A stretch of 45,155 nucleotides of DNA from DATILL01 sp035476575 (GCA_035476575.1 DATILL010000051.1:1-45155); one strand, 5' to 3'; shown: positions 16,336-24,806, numbered from the stretch's first letter. The notes: generated by a model not told the origin, from the letters alone. Numbers and translations are program-made.

Positions 16336-17625
16336 ATGCCCCGGGTTGAGCGGAGTCGCACCGTGCAGGCACTGCGTCGCGTCGTCCACACCGTGCACAC
16401 TGTCGAGCTAGGCGAGACCACCGGGTACGAGCAGGGCCGCCTCCTCGTCGGCCGCAGCCAGGCCGAGGCCCGGTACGCCGACCCCGCCTTGGCGGCGGTC
16501 CGCGTGCATGTCGCCTCGCCGGGCGACGCGGTGCGCATCATCGCCCCGCTGGACGTGGTCGAGCCGCGCGCCAAGGGGCCGGGCGGCGGCATGTTCCCCG
16601 GCTGGCTGGCGCCGGTCAACCGCCGCCGCGGGCCCGAGACGCACGTGTTGCGCGGGGCAGCCGTGCTCAGCGCCGGGTACCTGCCCCGCAACCAGGAGGG
16701 CCTGATCGACATGACCGGCCCGGCCGCGGAGCTCTCGCCGTTCGGAGGCACCCACAACGTCGTGGTCGAGTTCGACCCCGCCGACGGGGCGTCCTGGGCG
16801 GAGGTGGACGCGGCCGTACGTCGCGGGTCGCTGCGGCTGGCGGCGCACCTCGCCGAAGCCGCGGTCGAGGCTGAGCCTGATGCGGTGGAGGAGCTGGCCG
16901 AACCGCACCGGCCAGGCGAGCCGACCGGCGGGCTGCCTCGGGTGGGCGTGATCACCAACCTGCAGACCCAGGGGGCGTTCAAGGACGTCTTCGTGTACGG
17001 CCGCAGCATGGCCGGCAGCCTGCCGACCCTGTTCGACCCGGCCGAGGTCGAGGACGGTGCCGTGGTCAGCGGCCAGTACGGCCACCCGGCCCTGCGCAAC
17101 CCGACGTACCTGCACCAGAACCATCCGGTGCTGGCCGAGCTGCGCGCCCGGGACGGCCGTGACCTGCGCTTCGCCGGGCTGGTGCTGTCGCCGGAGCCGG
17201 TAGAGCAGTCCGGCAAGGAGCTGTGCTCCACGCACGCTGCCTGGCTGTGCCGCGCCGCCGGGTTCGACGCGGCAATCGTGACCAAGGAGGGTGCCGGCAA
17301 CGCCGACAACGACCTGGCGCTCAAGGTCGACGCGCTGGAGGCGCTGAGCCTGGCGGCGGTCGCGCTGTACGCGGAGATGTCCGGCCCGGACGGCACCGGC
17401 CCGCCGCTGGTGGCCGGCCCGCGGCGGGGCGCGCTGGTCAGCACCGGCAACTACGACCAGCGGCTGCGGTTACCGGCGGTCGAGCGCGCGCTGGGCGGCG
17501 ACCGGCTGCGGATCCTCGACGTCGACGCGACGGCCGCCATCGAGGCCCCGGTGGCCATGATGCTGAGCGCGCTGAGCCCGCTGGGCGCCGGGCGGCTGAC
17601 CTGCCGAGCCGAGGAGGCGGCCTGA
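16336..17625 (+). CDS. Glycine/sarcosine/betaine reductase component B, alpha/beta proprotein (GrdE/GrdG/GrdI family)
   Basis: The 429-residue protein has the length and order of the family: an N-terminal beta-rich domain, then GVITNLQTQGAFKDVFVYGR (about 208-227), the AEVEDGAVVSG motif, TYLHQNHPVLAELRARDGRD and FDAAIVTKEGAGNADND. Component B binds the amine substrate and passes its carboxymethyl group to selenoprotein A. In glycine-specific GrdE, as I recall it, the residues after VSG include the Cys at which the proprotein is cut to form a pyruvoyl group; here they read QYGHPALRN with no Cys. Uncut B components are what I would expect for N-methylated substrates such as betaine, so I leave the symbol open. 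The stop overlaps the next gene's start. Confidence 0.88.
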   Translation: MPRVERSRTVQALRRVVHTVHTVELGETTGYEQGRLLVGRSQAEARYADPALAAVRVHVASPGDAVRIIAPLDVVEPRAKGPGGGMFPGWLAPVNRRRGPETHVLRGAAVLSAGYLPRNQEGLIDMTGPAAELSPFGGTHNVVVEFDPADGASWAEVDAAVRRGSLRLAAHLAEAAVEAEPDAVEELAEPHRPGEPTGGLPRVGVITNLQTQGAFKDVFVYGRSMAGSLPTLFDPAEVEDGAVVSGQYGHPALRNPTYLHQNHPVLAELRARDGRDLRFAGLVLSPEPVEQSGKELCSTHAAWLCRAAGFDAAIVTKEGAGNADNDLALKVDALEALSLAAVALYAEMSGPDGTGPPLVAGPRRGALVSTGNYDQRLRLPAVERALGGDRLRILDVDATAAIEAPVAMMLSALSPLGAGRLTCRAEEAA

Positions 17626-18935
17626 TGCGGATCGCGCACTACCTCAACCAGTTCTACGCCGGGCTCGGCGGCGAGGAGGCGGCGGACCTCGGCCCGCGGG
17701 TGATCGACGGTCCGGCCGGCCCCGGCCGGCTGCTGCAACAGCTCCTCGGTGAGCAGCACCGGATCGTGGCGACGATCGTCTGTGGCGACGACCACGCGGC
17801 GACCACCCCCGGCGTCTCCGCGGAGCTGCTTGGGCTGGCCCGCGCCGCCGGCGCCGAGCTGCTGGTCGCCGGCCCGGCGTTCGGCAGCGGCCGGTACGGG
17901 CTGGCGTGCGCCCGGCTGGTGGCCGCCGCCACGGCGGCCGGGCTGCCGGCGCTGGGCTCGATGCACCCGGACAACCCCGGCCTCGCCGAGGCCGGGACGG
18001 CGCCGGTGATCGCCGCCGGGGCCACCGCCCGGGAGATGCGGCCCTCGCTGCAGCGGCTGGCCGCCGCCGTGGCCAAGCTCGCCACCAGCGAAAGCCTGAC
18101 CGCGGCCGACGGCCGGATCGCCCAGGTTGCCCGCGTGGGCCGGCTGGTCGAACGGCGCGCCGCCTGGCGAGCGGTCGACCTCGTGCTGCGCCGGCTCGGC
18201 GGCGACACCGAGGCCACCGAGATCCCGGTGGGGGGCTTCGACGCGGTCGTGCCGGCCGCGCCGCTGGACAAGACGGCCAGCGCGGCTGTGGCGCTGCTCA
18301 CCGAGGGCGCGCTGGTACCCGCCGGCAACCCCGACCGGCTGGAGTCCGCCCGAGCGACCCGCTGGCTGCGGTACCAGATCGAGGGCATCGAGGAGCTCGC
18401 CACCGGTGCTTGGGAGTCGGTGGACGGCGGCTTCGCGACCGTCGCCGCCAACGCCGACCCGAACCGGATGCTGCCGCTGGACGCCGCCCGCGAGCTGGAG
18501 CGCGACGGCGCGATCGGCCGGCTGCACGGCGAGTTCCTGGTCACCGTCGGCAACGGCACTTCGGTGGCCACCGCGCGGCGGTTCGGCGTGGAGTGGGCCG
18601 CGGAGCTACGCAAGGCCGGCGTCCAGGCGGCGATCCTCACCGCCACTTGAGGGACCGGGACGCGTTGCGGGTCAACGCTTGCCAAAGAGGTGGAGCGGGC
18701 GGGTATCCCCACCGCCCTGGTCACCAACCTGGTCACCATCGCCGAGCAGGTGGGCGCGCCGCGGATCGTGCCCGGTGGGGGCATCCCGTACCCGGCGGGC
18801 AACCCCGCCTTGTCACCGCAGGCCGAGCGGGCCTGGCGACGCCGGCTGCTGGAGCGGGCGCTGGTGGCCGTCACCACCCACGTCGACCGGCCGACGGTCT
18901 TCGAGGTCGACACCGCGGAGCCGGCCGGTGCCTGA
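17625..18935 (+). CDS. Selenoprotein B of glycine/sarcosine/betaine reductase, in-frame UGA = Sec342
   Basis: Read through the TGA at 18648-18650 the product is 436 residues, the family length. The N-terminal part (MRIAHYLNQFYAGLGGEE) and VPAAPLDKTASAAVALLTEG match GrdB/GrdF/GrdH. The selenocysteine sits in ILTAT-Sec-GTGTRCGSTLAKE, the conserved site (about Sec350 in clostridial proteins), and homology continues as EVERAGIPTALVTNL and PRIVPGGGIPYPAGNP to the true stop at 18935. Loss of function is unlikely because both sides keep clean codon use, no indel is seen, and a SECIS-like hairpin follows. The ATG at 17625 overlaps the previous stop, and the end overlaps grdC by eight bases. The substrate-specific subunit name (B, F or H) is unresolved. 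Confidence 0.95.
18648..18680 (+). promoter_or_regulatory. UGA-Sec codon and bacterial SECIS-like hairpin
   Basis: After the TGA at 18648-18650 comes a perfect six-bp stem GCGTTG/CAACGC (18662-18667 with 18673-18678) closing a five-base loop CGGGT. The loop begins 17 bases after the UGA and contains GGU, matching the spacing and loop G-U of bacterial SECIS elements read by SelB. Confidence 0.8.
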
Positions 18936-20367
18936 GACCGCGGTCGTCCGAGCGGCCAGCCTCGTGCTCGCCCATACCCCGGGCCTGGCCCGGCACGGCT
19001 CCAAGCCGATGCGGACGCTGGCCGGTGATCCCGAGCAGACCACGCGCTTCCTCGATGCGCTGCGCAGCTTCGACGACGTGGTGGGCTACCCGCCGCACCA
19101 GGCGTTCCTGGGCGCCTGCCATCCGCGCGAGCTGCCAGCGCGGCCTTGGGTCGGTGCCACCCACCCCGCGGCCCAGCGGTTCGCGCCGTTCGGCGAGCTG
19201 ATGCCAGAGGAGGAGTTCCTCGGGCTGATGGCGGCGGTCGACGAGTTCGACCTGCTGTCGTTGCAGCCGGAGGTCGCCGAGCGCGCGGCCCACAGCCTGG
19301 CCCGCCACCCGCTGGGCACGCACCTCGACCTCGGCCGGGTCACGGCCGCCGGCAAGGACGCCGCGGCCGCGGTCGCCGTCGGTGCCCTCCCGCTGCACCT
19401 TGGCTCGGACCGCGGGCCGGACTCCCTGGCTGGCGCGCTGTCCGGCGCGCATGAGCAGGACGAGGCGCTGGCCGCCCCCGTACTGCTGGAGAACCTGGCC
19501 TGCAAGGCCACCGGCACCCTGGCGCTGCTGCACCTGCTGCACGACCACGGCCTCGACCCGGGTGCGGTCGACTACACGATCTCCTGCTCGGAGGAGGCGG
19601 TCGGTGACCGGTACCAGCGCGGCGGCGGCAACATGGGCAAGACCATCGCCGCGGTGGCCGGGCTGACCGAGTCCTCCGGCGCGGACGTCAAGGACTTCTG
19701 CGCGGCGCCGATCCCGGCGCTGGTGATCGCCGCCAGCCTGGTGGTGGCCGGCGTGTTCGAGCAGGTCGCGGTGGTGGCCGGCGGGTCGCTGCCCAAGCTG
19801 GGGATGAAGTTCGAGGGCCATCTCAAGCACGGGCTGCCGGTGCTGGAGGATGTGATCGGCGGGGCGGCGCTGCTGGTCACCGCCGACGACGGCGTCTCGC
19901 CGCGGGTCCGGCTGGACGCGGTCGGCCGGCACCGGGTGTCATCCGGCGGCTCGGGCGCGCAGATCCTGCACGACCTGGCCGTCCGGCCGCTGGAAGCGGT
20001 CGGCGCCCGGCTGCTGGACGTGGACGACTACGCCACCGAGCTGCACGACCCTGAGGTCACCGAGCCGCAGGGCTCCGGCGACGTGGCGGCCCGCAACTAC
20101 CGCACCATCGCCGCGTTGGCCGTCCGGCGCGGCGAGATCACCCGGGACGAGATCGACGAGTTCGTCGCCACCCGGGGCATGCCGGGCTACGCGCCCACCC
20201 AGGGTCACCTGGCCTCGGCGCTGTGCTACCTGCCGCACGCCGTGGCACGGTTGCGGGCCGGGTCCGCGACCAGGGTGCTCCTGCTGGCCAAGGGCAGCCT
20301 GTTCCTCGGGCGGATGAGCCAGCGCTCGGACGGCATGAGCGTGCTGCTGGAACGCAACGGATCGTAA
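18928..20367 (+). CDS. grdC: Glycine/sarcosine/betaine reductase component C, beta subunit
   Basis: The 479-residue thiolase/FabH-like protein belongs to component C, which takes the acetyl thioester formed on selenoprotein A to acetyl phosphate. Family landmarks are VLAHTPGLARHGSKP at the N-terminus, SFDDVVGYPPHQAFLGACHP, ILLENLACKATG-type text (VLLENLACKATGTLALLHLL), YTISCSEEAVGDRYQRGGGN, GADVKDFCAAP and APTQGHLASA. I chose GTG 18928, which overlaps the end of selenoprotein B by eight bases and gives the family's N-terminus; a much longer open frame upstream is the shadow of selenoprotein B. The usual partner subunit GrdD is not in the window. Confidence 0.94.
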   Translation: MPETAVVRAASLVLAHTPGLARHGSKPMRTLAGDPEQTTRFLDALRSFDDVVGYPPHQAFLGACHPRELPARPWVGATHPAAQRFAPFGELMPEEEFLGLMAAVDEFDLLSLQPEVAERAAHSLARHPLGTHLDLGRVTAAGKDAAAAVAVGALPLHLGSDRGPDSLAGALSGAHEQDEALAAPVLLENLACKATGTLALLHLLHDHGLDPGAVDYTISCSEEAVGDRYQRGGGNMGKTIAAVAGLTESSGADVKDFCAAPIPALVIAASLVVAGVFEQVAVVAGGSLPKLGMKFEGHLKHGLPVLEDVIGGAALLVTADDGVSPRVRLDAVGRHRVSSGGSGAQILHDLAVRPLEAVGARLLDVDDYATELHDPEVTEPQGSGDVAARNYRTIAALAVRRGEITRDEIDEFVATRGMPGYAPTQGHLASALCYLPHAVARLRAGSATRVLLLAKGSLFLGRMSQRSDGMSVLLERNGS

Positions 20368-20382
20368 GCACTGGAGGCTGGG

Positions 20383-20724
20383 ATGGCGAGCGTGGCCGAG
20401 GCAACCCGAGAGACCTTCGACGAGCTGGTCGCGACGGGGCTCGTGCTCGTCGACGTATGGGGGCCTGACTGCCGGCCGTGCGTGGCACTGGGCACGCACG
20501 TGGAGGGCATCGCCGAGTCACATCCCGAGCTGGCCGTGGTCAAGCTGGATGCCAGCAAGGCGCGGCGGCTGTGCATCGCGCACCAGGTGCGTGGCCTGCC
20601 CACCCTTTTGCTGTTCCGTGACGGCCGGGAGGTGGCCCGGATCTCCCATCCCGGCCTCCAGCCCGCGCAGCTCGACAGGTGGCTGGCAACCGAGCTGGGC
20701 CGCCTGCACGCAGAGGAGGAATGA
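20383..20724 (+). CDS. trxA: Thioredoxin of the reductase operon
   Basis: The 113-residue thioredoxin has the fold order of the family (VLVDVWGPDCRPC, then VVKLDASKARRL, VRGLPTLLLFRDGREVARI). The active site is CRPC (Cys30, Cys33) rather than CGPC. The cis-Pro is in GLPT. In glycine-reductase operons thioredoxin re-reduces the selenoproteins, and a non-standard CxxC is common there. It starts 15 bases after grdC and overlaps grdA by one base. No thioredoxin reductase is next to it, so electrons must come from a reductase encoded elsewhere. Confidence 0.93.
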   Translation: MASVAEATRETFDELVATGLVLVDVWGPDCRPCVALGTHVEGIAESHPELAVVKLDASKARRLCIAHQVRGLPTLLLFRDGREVARISHPGLQPAQLDRWLATELGRLHAEEE

Positions 20725-21185
20725 TGTTCGACGGCAAGCAGGTCATTGCGATTGGCGAGCGTGACGGGGTCGCCGGGCCGGCGATTGCCGCCTGCGTGGA
20801 GGCGGCCGGCGGCTCGGTGGCGTATGTGGCCACCGAATGCTTTGTTTGAACGTCGGCCGGAGCCATGGACCTGTCCACCCAGGAGACGATCAAGCGCTTG
20901 GCCGACACCCACGGCCGCGACGCGCTGGTGGTGCTGCTCGGCGCCCCAGACGCCGAGAGCGCCGGGATCGCCGCCGAGACGGTGGTGCTCGGAGACCCGA
21001 GCTGGGCAGGTCCGCTGGCCGGGGCCCAGTTGGGCCTCCCCGTCTATCACGTCCTTGAGGACGAGCTGCGCGACGCCGTGCCCGCCGAGGTGTGGGAGGA
21101 GCAGGTCGGGCTGATGGCCGACGTCCTCGACGTGCCCGCCCTCACCGAGGCGGTGCGCGAGTTCCGCGACCAGACACCTGCCTAA
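20724..21185 (+). CDS. grdA: Selenoprotein A of glycine/sarcosine/betaine reductase, in-frame UGA = Sec42
   Basis: Read through the TGA at 20847-20849 the product is 153 residues, the family length. The context is TECFV-Sec-TSAGAMDLSTQETIK, which is the GrdA selenocysteine site almost letter for letter (CxxU with Cys39). Homology continues through VVLLGAPDAESAGIAAETVV and GDPSWAGPLAGAQLGLPVYH to the stop. GrdA carries the Se-carboxymethyl intermediate from component B to component C. Naive gene calling would see only a 111-residue internal start or nothing. The ATG at 20724 shares one base with the trxA stop, and AGAGGAGGA lies just upstream. Confidence 0.96.
20847..20870 (+). promoter_or_regulatory. 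UGA-Sec codon with possible SECIS hairpin
   Basis: The bases after TGA can fold as GUC-GGC-loop CGGA-GCC-bulge AUG-GAC (20852-20870). The stem is short and bulged and lies close to the UGA, so it is weaker evidence than the one in selenoprotein B. The protein context alone identifies the Sec codon. Confidence 0.45.
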
Positions 21186-21192
21186 CGACTGG

Positions 21193-21224
21193 CCGCCGTA
21201 CCACGCGCTGGCGTGGTACGGCGG
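21193..21224 (+). terminator. Terminator of the reductase operon
   Basis: Perfect 14-bp stem (CCGCCGTACCACGC with its complement) and tetraloop GCTG, followed by TTA. It lies seven bases after the grdA stop. Confidence 0.85.
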
Positions 21225-21409
21225 TTATGGCGCGCCGACATGGATGCTGCCTCGGGTGCTGAAAAGTTCTCCTCCGCACTGGGAGAATGAGGTTGTCGAG
21301 AATGAGGTTGTCGAGGCCTTCGTTCCGACGGAGCCAAGGAGCACTCTCCAGGTGTCGCAGATCGCTGTCCGAGAGAGGGATACCAAGCTCGACCGACAGT
21401 CTTCTCAAC

Positions 21410-21604
21410 GTCCAGCTGACTTAGTTCGACCATCCACGACCGGTACTGCCACTCGGTTATCCGGCCGAGCTGTTTGAGCCTTCGAACCATCGCCGTGGCC
21501 GATACGCGCCAGTACTTCTTCAGAGTCATGACGTCAGCTAAGGAGGGTGCGGCGACTATCTGGGGTATCAGTCCCGCGCTCGGAGCTAGTACGGCAGCCG
21601 CACT
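21410..21604 (-). pseudogene. C-terminal fragment of an ImmA/IrrE-type protein
   Basis: About 65 residues (SLADVMTLKKYWRVSATAMV, RRLKQLGRITEWQYRSWMVE, LSQL) match the C-terminal helical segment of ImmA/IrrE-family XRE-metallopeptidase proteins. The HTH and the HExxH core are missing here. An N-terminal piece of the same kind of gene, on the same strand, lies at 28640-28898. The fragment begins at one arm of the 20-bp inverted repeat at 21588, which looks like the break point. The frame extends beyond both limits without further homology that I can see. Confidence 0.6.
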
Positions 21605-21723
21605 TCGCTGCCAACGAGCCCAGGCGCATCCCAATAATCGAACATTAGGCCTGTAACCTCGCCTACCGAACTGGACATACAGGCCTAAATGAAGGTCAGA
21701 TTACGAAGTGCGGCTGCCGTACT
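21588..21723. repeat. Nested inverted repeats at the left edge of the terpene island
   Basis: The 20-base sequence 21588-21607 is the exact reverse complement of 21704-21723, and inside them TTAGGCCTGTA (21645) pairs with TACAGGCCTAA (21679). The 136-bp block could form a cruciform. One arm encodes the end of the ImmA fragment, so the other is an inverted duplication. Confidence 0.75.
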
Positions 21724-21724
21724 A

Positions 21725-22659
21725 CTCAAGTTTCGCCATTTTGGGCGGCGGCGAGGCCGTGGTGACGGGGCCGGGTGGGGCATGGCCTGGGTTGTGGGGC
21801 AGGGCCGTCCTTGCGGTGCGCGGTGTGATCGCAGAAATCCTCATCAGCCTGCCGATGCTGACCCGGCCGGTGTGCCTGCCGGTGGCCGCGCGGCTGGTCC
21901 GCAAGAACACCGTCAGCGGCTCCCGGCTGTGGCTGGCCCGAGGGATGCTCACCGCGCTGGCCGAGGCACTGCCCGGCCGCCACATCCACGTGGTCGCCGA
22001 CGCCGCCTACACCCGGCGAGGAGCTGAACAAGCTGCCCGGGCAGGCCAGCTGGACCACCGGGCTCCGCAAGGACGCCGCCCTGTACGAGCTGGCGCCGCC
22101 GCGCACCGGACGGCGCGGACGGCCACCGAAGAAGGTCAACAAGCTGGACAAGCTGGCCGACCTGGCCCGCACCACCACCTTCACCTCCACCACGGTCCAC
22201 CGCTACGGCGCCGACCGCACCGTGCACACCGCCACGATCAGCTGCCTGTGGTGCTCGGTGTTCGGTGCACAGCCGGTGACCGTGGTGCTCGTGCGCGAGT
22301 CGGCAGCCGAGGTAGCCATCGAAGACGCCAAGCAGCTGGCCGGCGTCGGCCAAGCCCACAACCGCAAGGCCTGGGCAGCCGAGCGGACCGTCCCGTTCGG
22401 CCTGGCATGCCTAACACTCGCGGTCTGCTGGTACGCCACCGCCGACCACCACACCGACGACGTCACCGCCCACCGCGCCCGCAGGCCCTGGTACCGCACC
22501 AAGACCAACCCCTCCACCTCCGACATCCTCACCAAGCTCCGCCGCGTCCTCATCGCCGCCAGATTCCAGCCCGCCCGCCCCGAACAGCCCACCCCGGCAG
22601 AACTCCAGACCATCCGCCTGGCCTGGGAGGACCCAGCGGCATAAACAGCGAAACTTGAG
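21725..22659 (+). mobile_element. Decayed IS element with 12-bp terminal inverted repeats
   Basis: CTCAAGTTTCGC at 21725-21736 is inverted at 22648-22659, with partial match for five more bases inward. The element is 935 bp, too short for a full DDE element of this type, and encloses a frameshifted transposase. No target-site duplication is evident. A further end-like copy lies at 28623. Confidence 0.75.
21780..22644 (+). pseudogene. Frameshifted DDE transposase (IS4/IS701-like)
   Basis: The first part reads SLPMLTRPVCLPVAARLV, SRLWLARGMLTALAEALPGR and HIHVVADAAY, containing a catalytic Asp. Near 22012 a frameshift moves the rest to another frame (GEELNKLPGQASWTTGLRKD, then GRRGRPPKKVNKLDKLADLA and AERTVPFGLACLTLAVCWYA). 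The end is AWEDPAA at 22644. The N-terminal domain is also shortened. It cannot give an active enzyme as it stands. Confidence 0.75.
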
Positions 22660-22701
22660 AGCCCCAAGGTCATCTCTTAATGTGATCACATCACCAAGCC
22701 G

Positions 22702-22730
22702 TTGAGCTTCATGCCAGAGAGGTATATAGT
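22702..22730 (+). promoter_or_regulatory. Candidate promoter of the terpene operon
   Basis: TTGAGC (22702-22707) and TATAGT (22725-22730) are 17 bases apart, a good sigma-70-type promoter, about 144 bases upstream of the first terpene gene. It lies just outside the right end of the IS. Confidence 0.55.
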
Positions 22731-22873
22731 CGGTTGGATCTGGTTGCCGAGCTGCGCAACGCCTCTCGCCTGAGGCCCTTCACAGGGCCGACCGCCGTAG
22801 CTCGACCCGTCACCCGGACAAACGCAGTGGCGGCCAACGACGCGGAATCTCGCCCCTGTTGTTGGGAGGTTCG

Positions 22874-23812
22874 ATGACCGGTGAAGCAGCTCCCGGCGAA
22901 GGTGCGGACACGGATACGGATGCGGTCGCTGCGGAGCAGGGCGTCATGGCACCACGGTCAGACGCCGGCCGTGGTGCCTTCGGTCCTTGGGGACAGCAAC
23001 CGCCATCGTTGCCGTCGGAGAGCCTGCCGCAGCATGTGGCGATTATCACTGACGGTAATCGTCGATGGGCCATAGGGCGGGGCCTGACGCCACTCGAGGG
23101 GCAACGGGCGGGTCAGGAGGCGTTTATCAACATCGTCCGAGGGGTGGTCGAGATAGGTCTGCCCTATCTGACGGTGTACGGGTTTTCCACCGAGAACTGG
23201 AGCCGGACACCGCATGAGGTGGCCAGCATTATGCAGCACCTCCCGCACGCCGCACGGCAGATGGGCCAGCTCTTTCGCGGCATGGGCGTGCGGTTCCGCT
23301 GGTTGGGTCGCAGGGATCGGGTGGGGAGCGCGGTGGCCGAGGAACTGGCCCGCCTGGAGGACCTGACCCAGCACAACCGCGCCGCGACGGTGATGATGTG
23401 CGTGGACTACGGCGGCCGAGCCGAGATCGCCGGCGCTGCCAACGCCATCGTCCGCGACGTGGTTACCGGCCGCCTGGCCGGCGGCGACATCGATGAGGCC
23501 GTGTTCGCCCGTTACCTGCCTTATCCCGATCTGCCCGACGTGGATTTGTTGATCCGCACTGGCGGGCAGCAGCGTACCTCCAACTTCCTGCCGTGGCAGG
23601 CGGCCTATGCCGAACTGTATTTCACCGACATCATGTGGCCCGACTTCGATCGTCGAGCCTTGTGGTGCGCCCTGGAAACCTACATTAACCGGACTCGCAC
23701 TTTCGGTGCCGACGCGGCCGGCGGGCCGCCATCCCCACCGGCCGGCGATAGTGAACTCAGTACCGTGACAAGCTCCGGCTCTCGACCTGACGGGTGGCGC
23801 AGCACAGTATAA
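22874..23812 (+). CDS. cis-Prenyltransferase (UPPS-like), first gene of terpene operon
   Basis: The 312-residue enzyme condenses isopentenyl diphosphate with Z stereochemistry. After a nonconserved 50-residue leader it shows the family motifs: HVAIITDGNRRWA with Asp60 that binds the allylic diphosphate, VYGFSTENWSRTP, and the C-terminal VDLLIRTGGQQRTSNFLPWQ with AAYAELYFTDIMWPDF, which binds the IPP diphosphate. The usual Glu in GGEQR is Gln here. ATG 22874 has GGGAGG five bases upstream. It is followed ten bases later by a terpene synthase, so a specialised role is likelier than cell-wall undecaprenyl synthesis. It could make a Z-prenyl precursor or, as in the tuberculosinol synthase Rv3378c, act on a cyclised diphosphate. 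Confidence 0.92.
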   Translation: MTGEAAPGEGADTDTDAVAAEQGVMAPRSDAGRGAFGPWGQQPPSLPSESLPQHVAIITDGNRRWAIGRGLTPLEGQRAGQEAFINIVRGVVEIGLPYLTVYGFSTENWSRTPHEVASIMQHLPHAARQMGQLFRGMGVRFRWLGRRDRVGSAVAEELARLEDLTQHNRAATVMMCVDYGGRAEIAGAANAIVRDVVTGRLAGGDIDEAVFARYLPYPDLPDVDLLIRTGGQQRTSNFLPWQAAYAELYFTDIMWPDFDRRALWCALETYINRTRTFGADAAGGPPSPPAGDSELSTVTSSGSRPDGWRSTV

Positions 23813-23822
23813 GGAGACGACG

Positions 23823-24806
23823 GTGCCACAAGACATCGATTACGACGTTCCTTTCCCATCGCTTATCAGCCCCGATGCCAAGGCAGCGACCGCTGCCCAC
23901 CTGGACTGGGTCACCCGCTTGGGCCTGCTGCCCACTCCCGAGGCCCGCGCGTCGTACCTCGCCTGGGACATCGGTGGTGGCGGCGCTCGCATGTACCCCG
24001 GTGCCCGCAGCTCTGATCTGGCCATAGGGGTGGACATGCTGGGCGTGTGCGCGTTGTGCGACGACTACTTCGATGAGCTAAACGACCAGCAAAGAGAACA
24101 GGCTGCGCATGTCGTGCTGGCGAGACTGCAAGGTCCTGACGGCTCTGCCGCTGCCGGGCCGCCGATCCTGGAGGCATGCGCCGACGTCTGGCGCCGAGCC
24201 ACCGCCACTATGTCGCCGCGATGGCAGGCCCGGGTCGCCGGCCACTATCGGGAGGCGATCGCCGCCTCGGTGGAGGAAGCCGACCTGTATCGGCGCGGGA
24301 CGACGCCCAGCTTCGACGCCTTGCTGCAGCTGCAGGGTCACCTCCTCACCACTGGCGGCGTCTTTCTCGACCTGGTCGAGCGCATCGGCCGCTACGAACT
24401 GCCCGATGAGATTTTCCACGCCCCTGAGGTTCGGGTGATCTATGTCAACTGTCAACATATCACCGCTATTTGTAACAGTGCCGTCTCGCTGGACAAGGAA
24501 GAAGCGCGCGGCCAGTACCTCAACCTGATCATTGCGCTGGAAAGCCAGCGTGGCCTGTCTCGCTCGCAGGCGGTACAGGAGACGCAGCTGATGGTGCGCA
24601 AGTTGAGCCAGGAAATCCTGCGGCTGCGTGCTGAACTTCCAGAATGGTACCAGCGCCTGGGTGCGCCGCCGCATCAGAAAGAACCCACCCGTCGCTACCT
24701 CGATGAGATCTGCATCTTCACCCGCGGTTATTGCGATTGGTACATGACCTCCGGTCGCTATGGCACCCCCGCTCGTGACCCGGTCGCCTCCCCGGGCGCG
24801 CACTGA
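23823..24806 (+). CDS. Class I terpene synthase
   Basis: The 327-residue protein has the three signatures of bacterial ionisation-initiated terpene cyclases: aspartate-rich DDYFDE (80-85), NSE triad N218-S219-AVS222-LDKE226, and an Arg-Tyr pair (312-313) near the C-terminus. These bind magnesium and the substrate diphosphate, and the enzyme should cleave diphosphate and cyclise the carbocation. The GTG start at 23823 is supported by AAGGAG eight bases upstream. It is second in an operon with a cis-prenyltransferase, a trans-prenyl synthase and an SHC-like cyclase. The product cannot be predicted; a role after the class II cyclase, as in labdane-type pathways, is one option. Confidence 0.92.
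   Translation: MPQDIDYDVPFPSLISPDAKAATAAHLDWVTRLGLLPTPEARASYLAWDIGGGGARMYPGARSSDLAIGVDMLGVCALCDDYFDELNDQQREQAAHVVLARLQGPDGSAAAGPPILEACADVWRRATATMSPRWQARVAGHYREAIAASVEEADLYRRGTTPSFDALLQLQGHLLTTGGVFLDLVERIGRYELPDEIFHAPEVRVIYVNCQHITAICNSAVSLDKEEARGQYLNLIIALESQRGLSRSQAVQETQLMVRKLSQEILRLRAELPEWYQRLGAPPHQKEPTRRYLDEICIFTRGYCDWYMTSGRYGTPARDPVASPGAH

Noticed and set aside
18648..18650. The UGA codons read as nonsense mutations (also 20847-20849)
   Set aside because: Both occur at the known Sec positions, with conserved motifs on both sides and no other damage in either gene.
18127..18927. N-terminal extension of grdC in the same frame
   Set aside because: This stretch is coding in the selenoprotein B frame. 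GTG 18928 gives the family N-terminus and a normal eight-base overlap.
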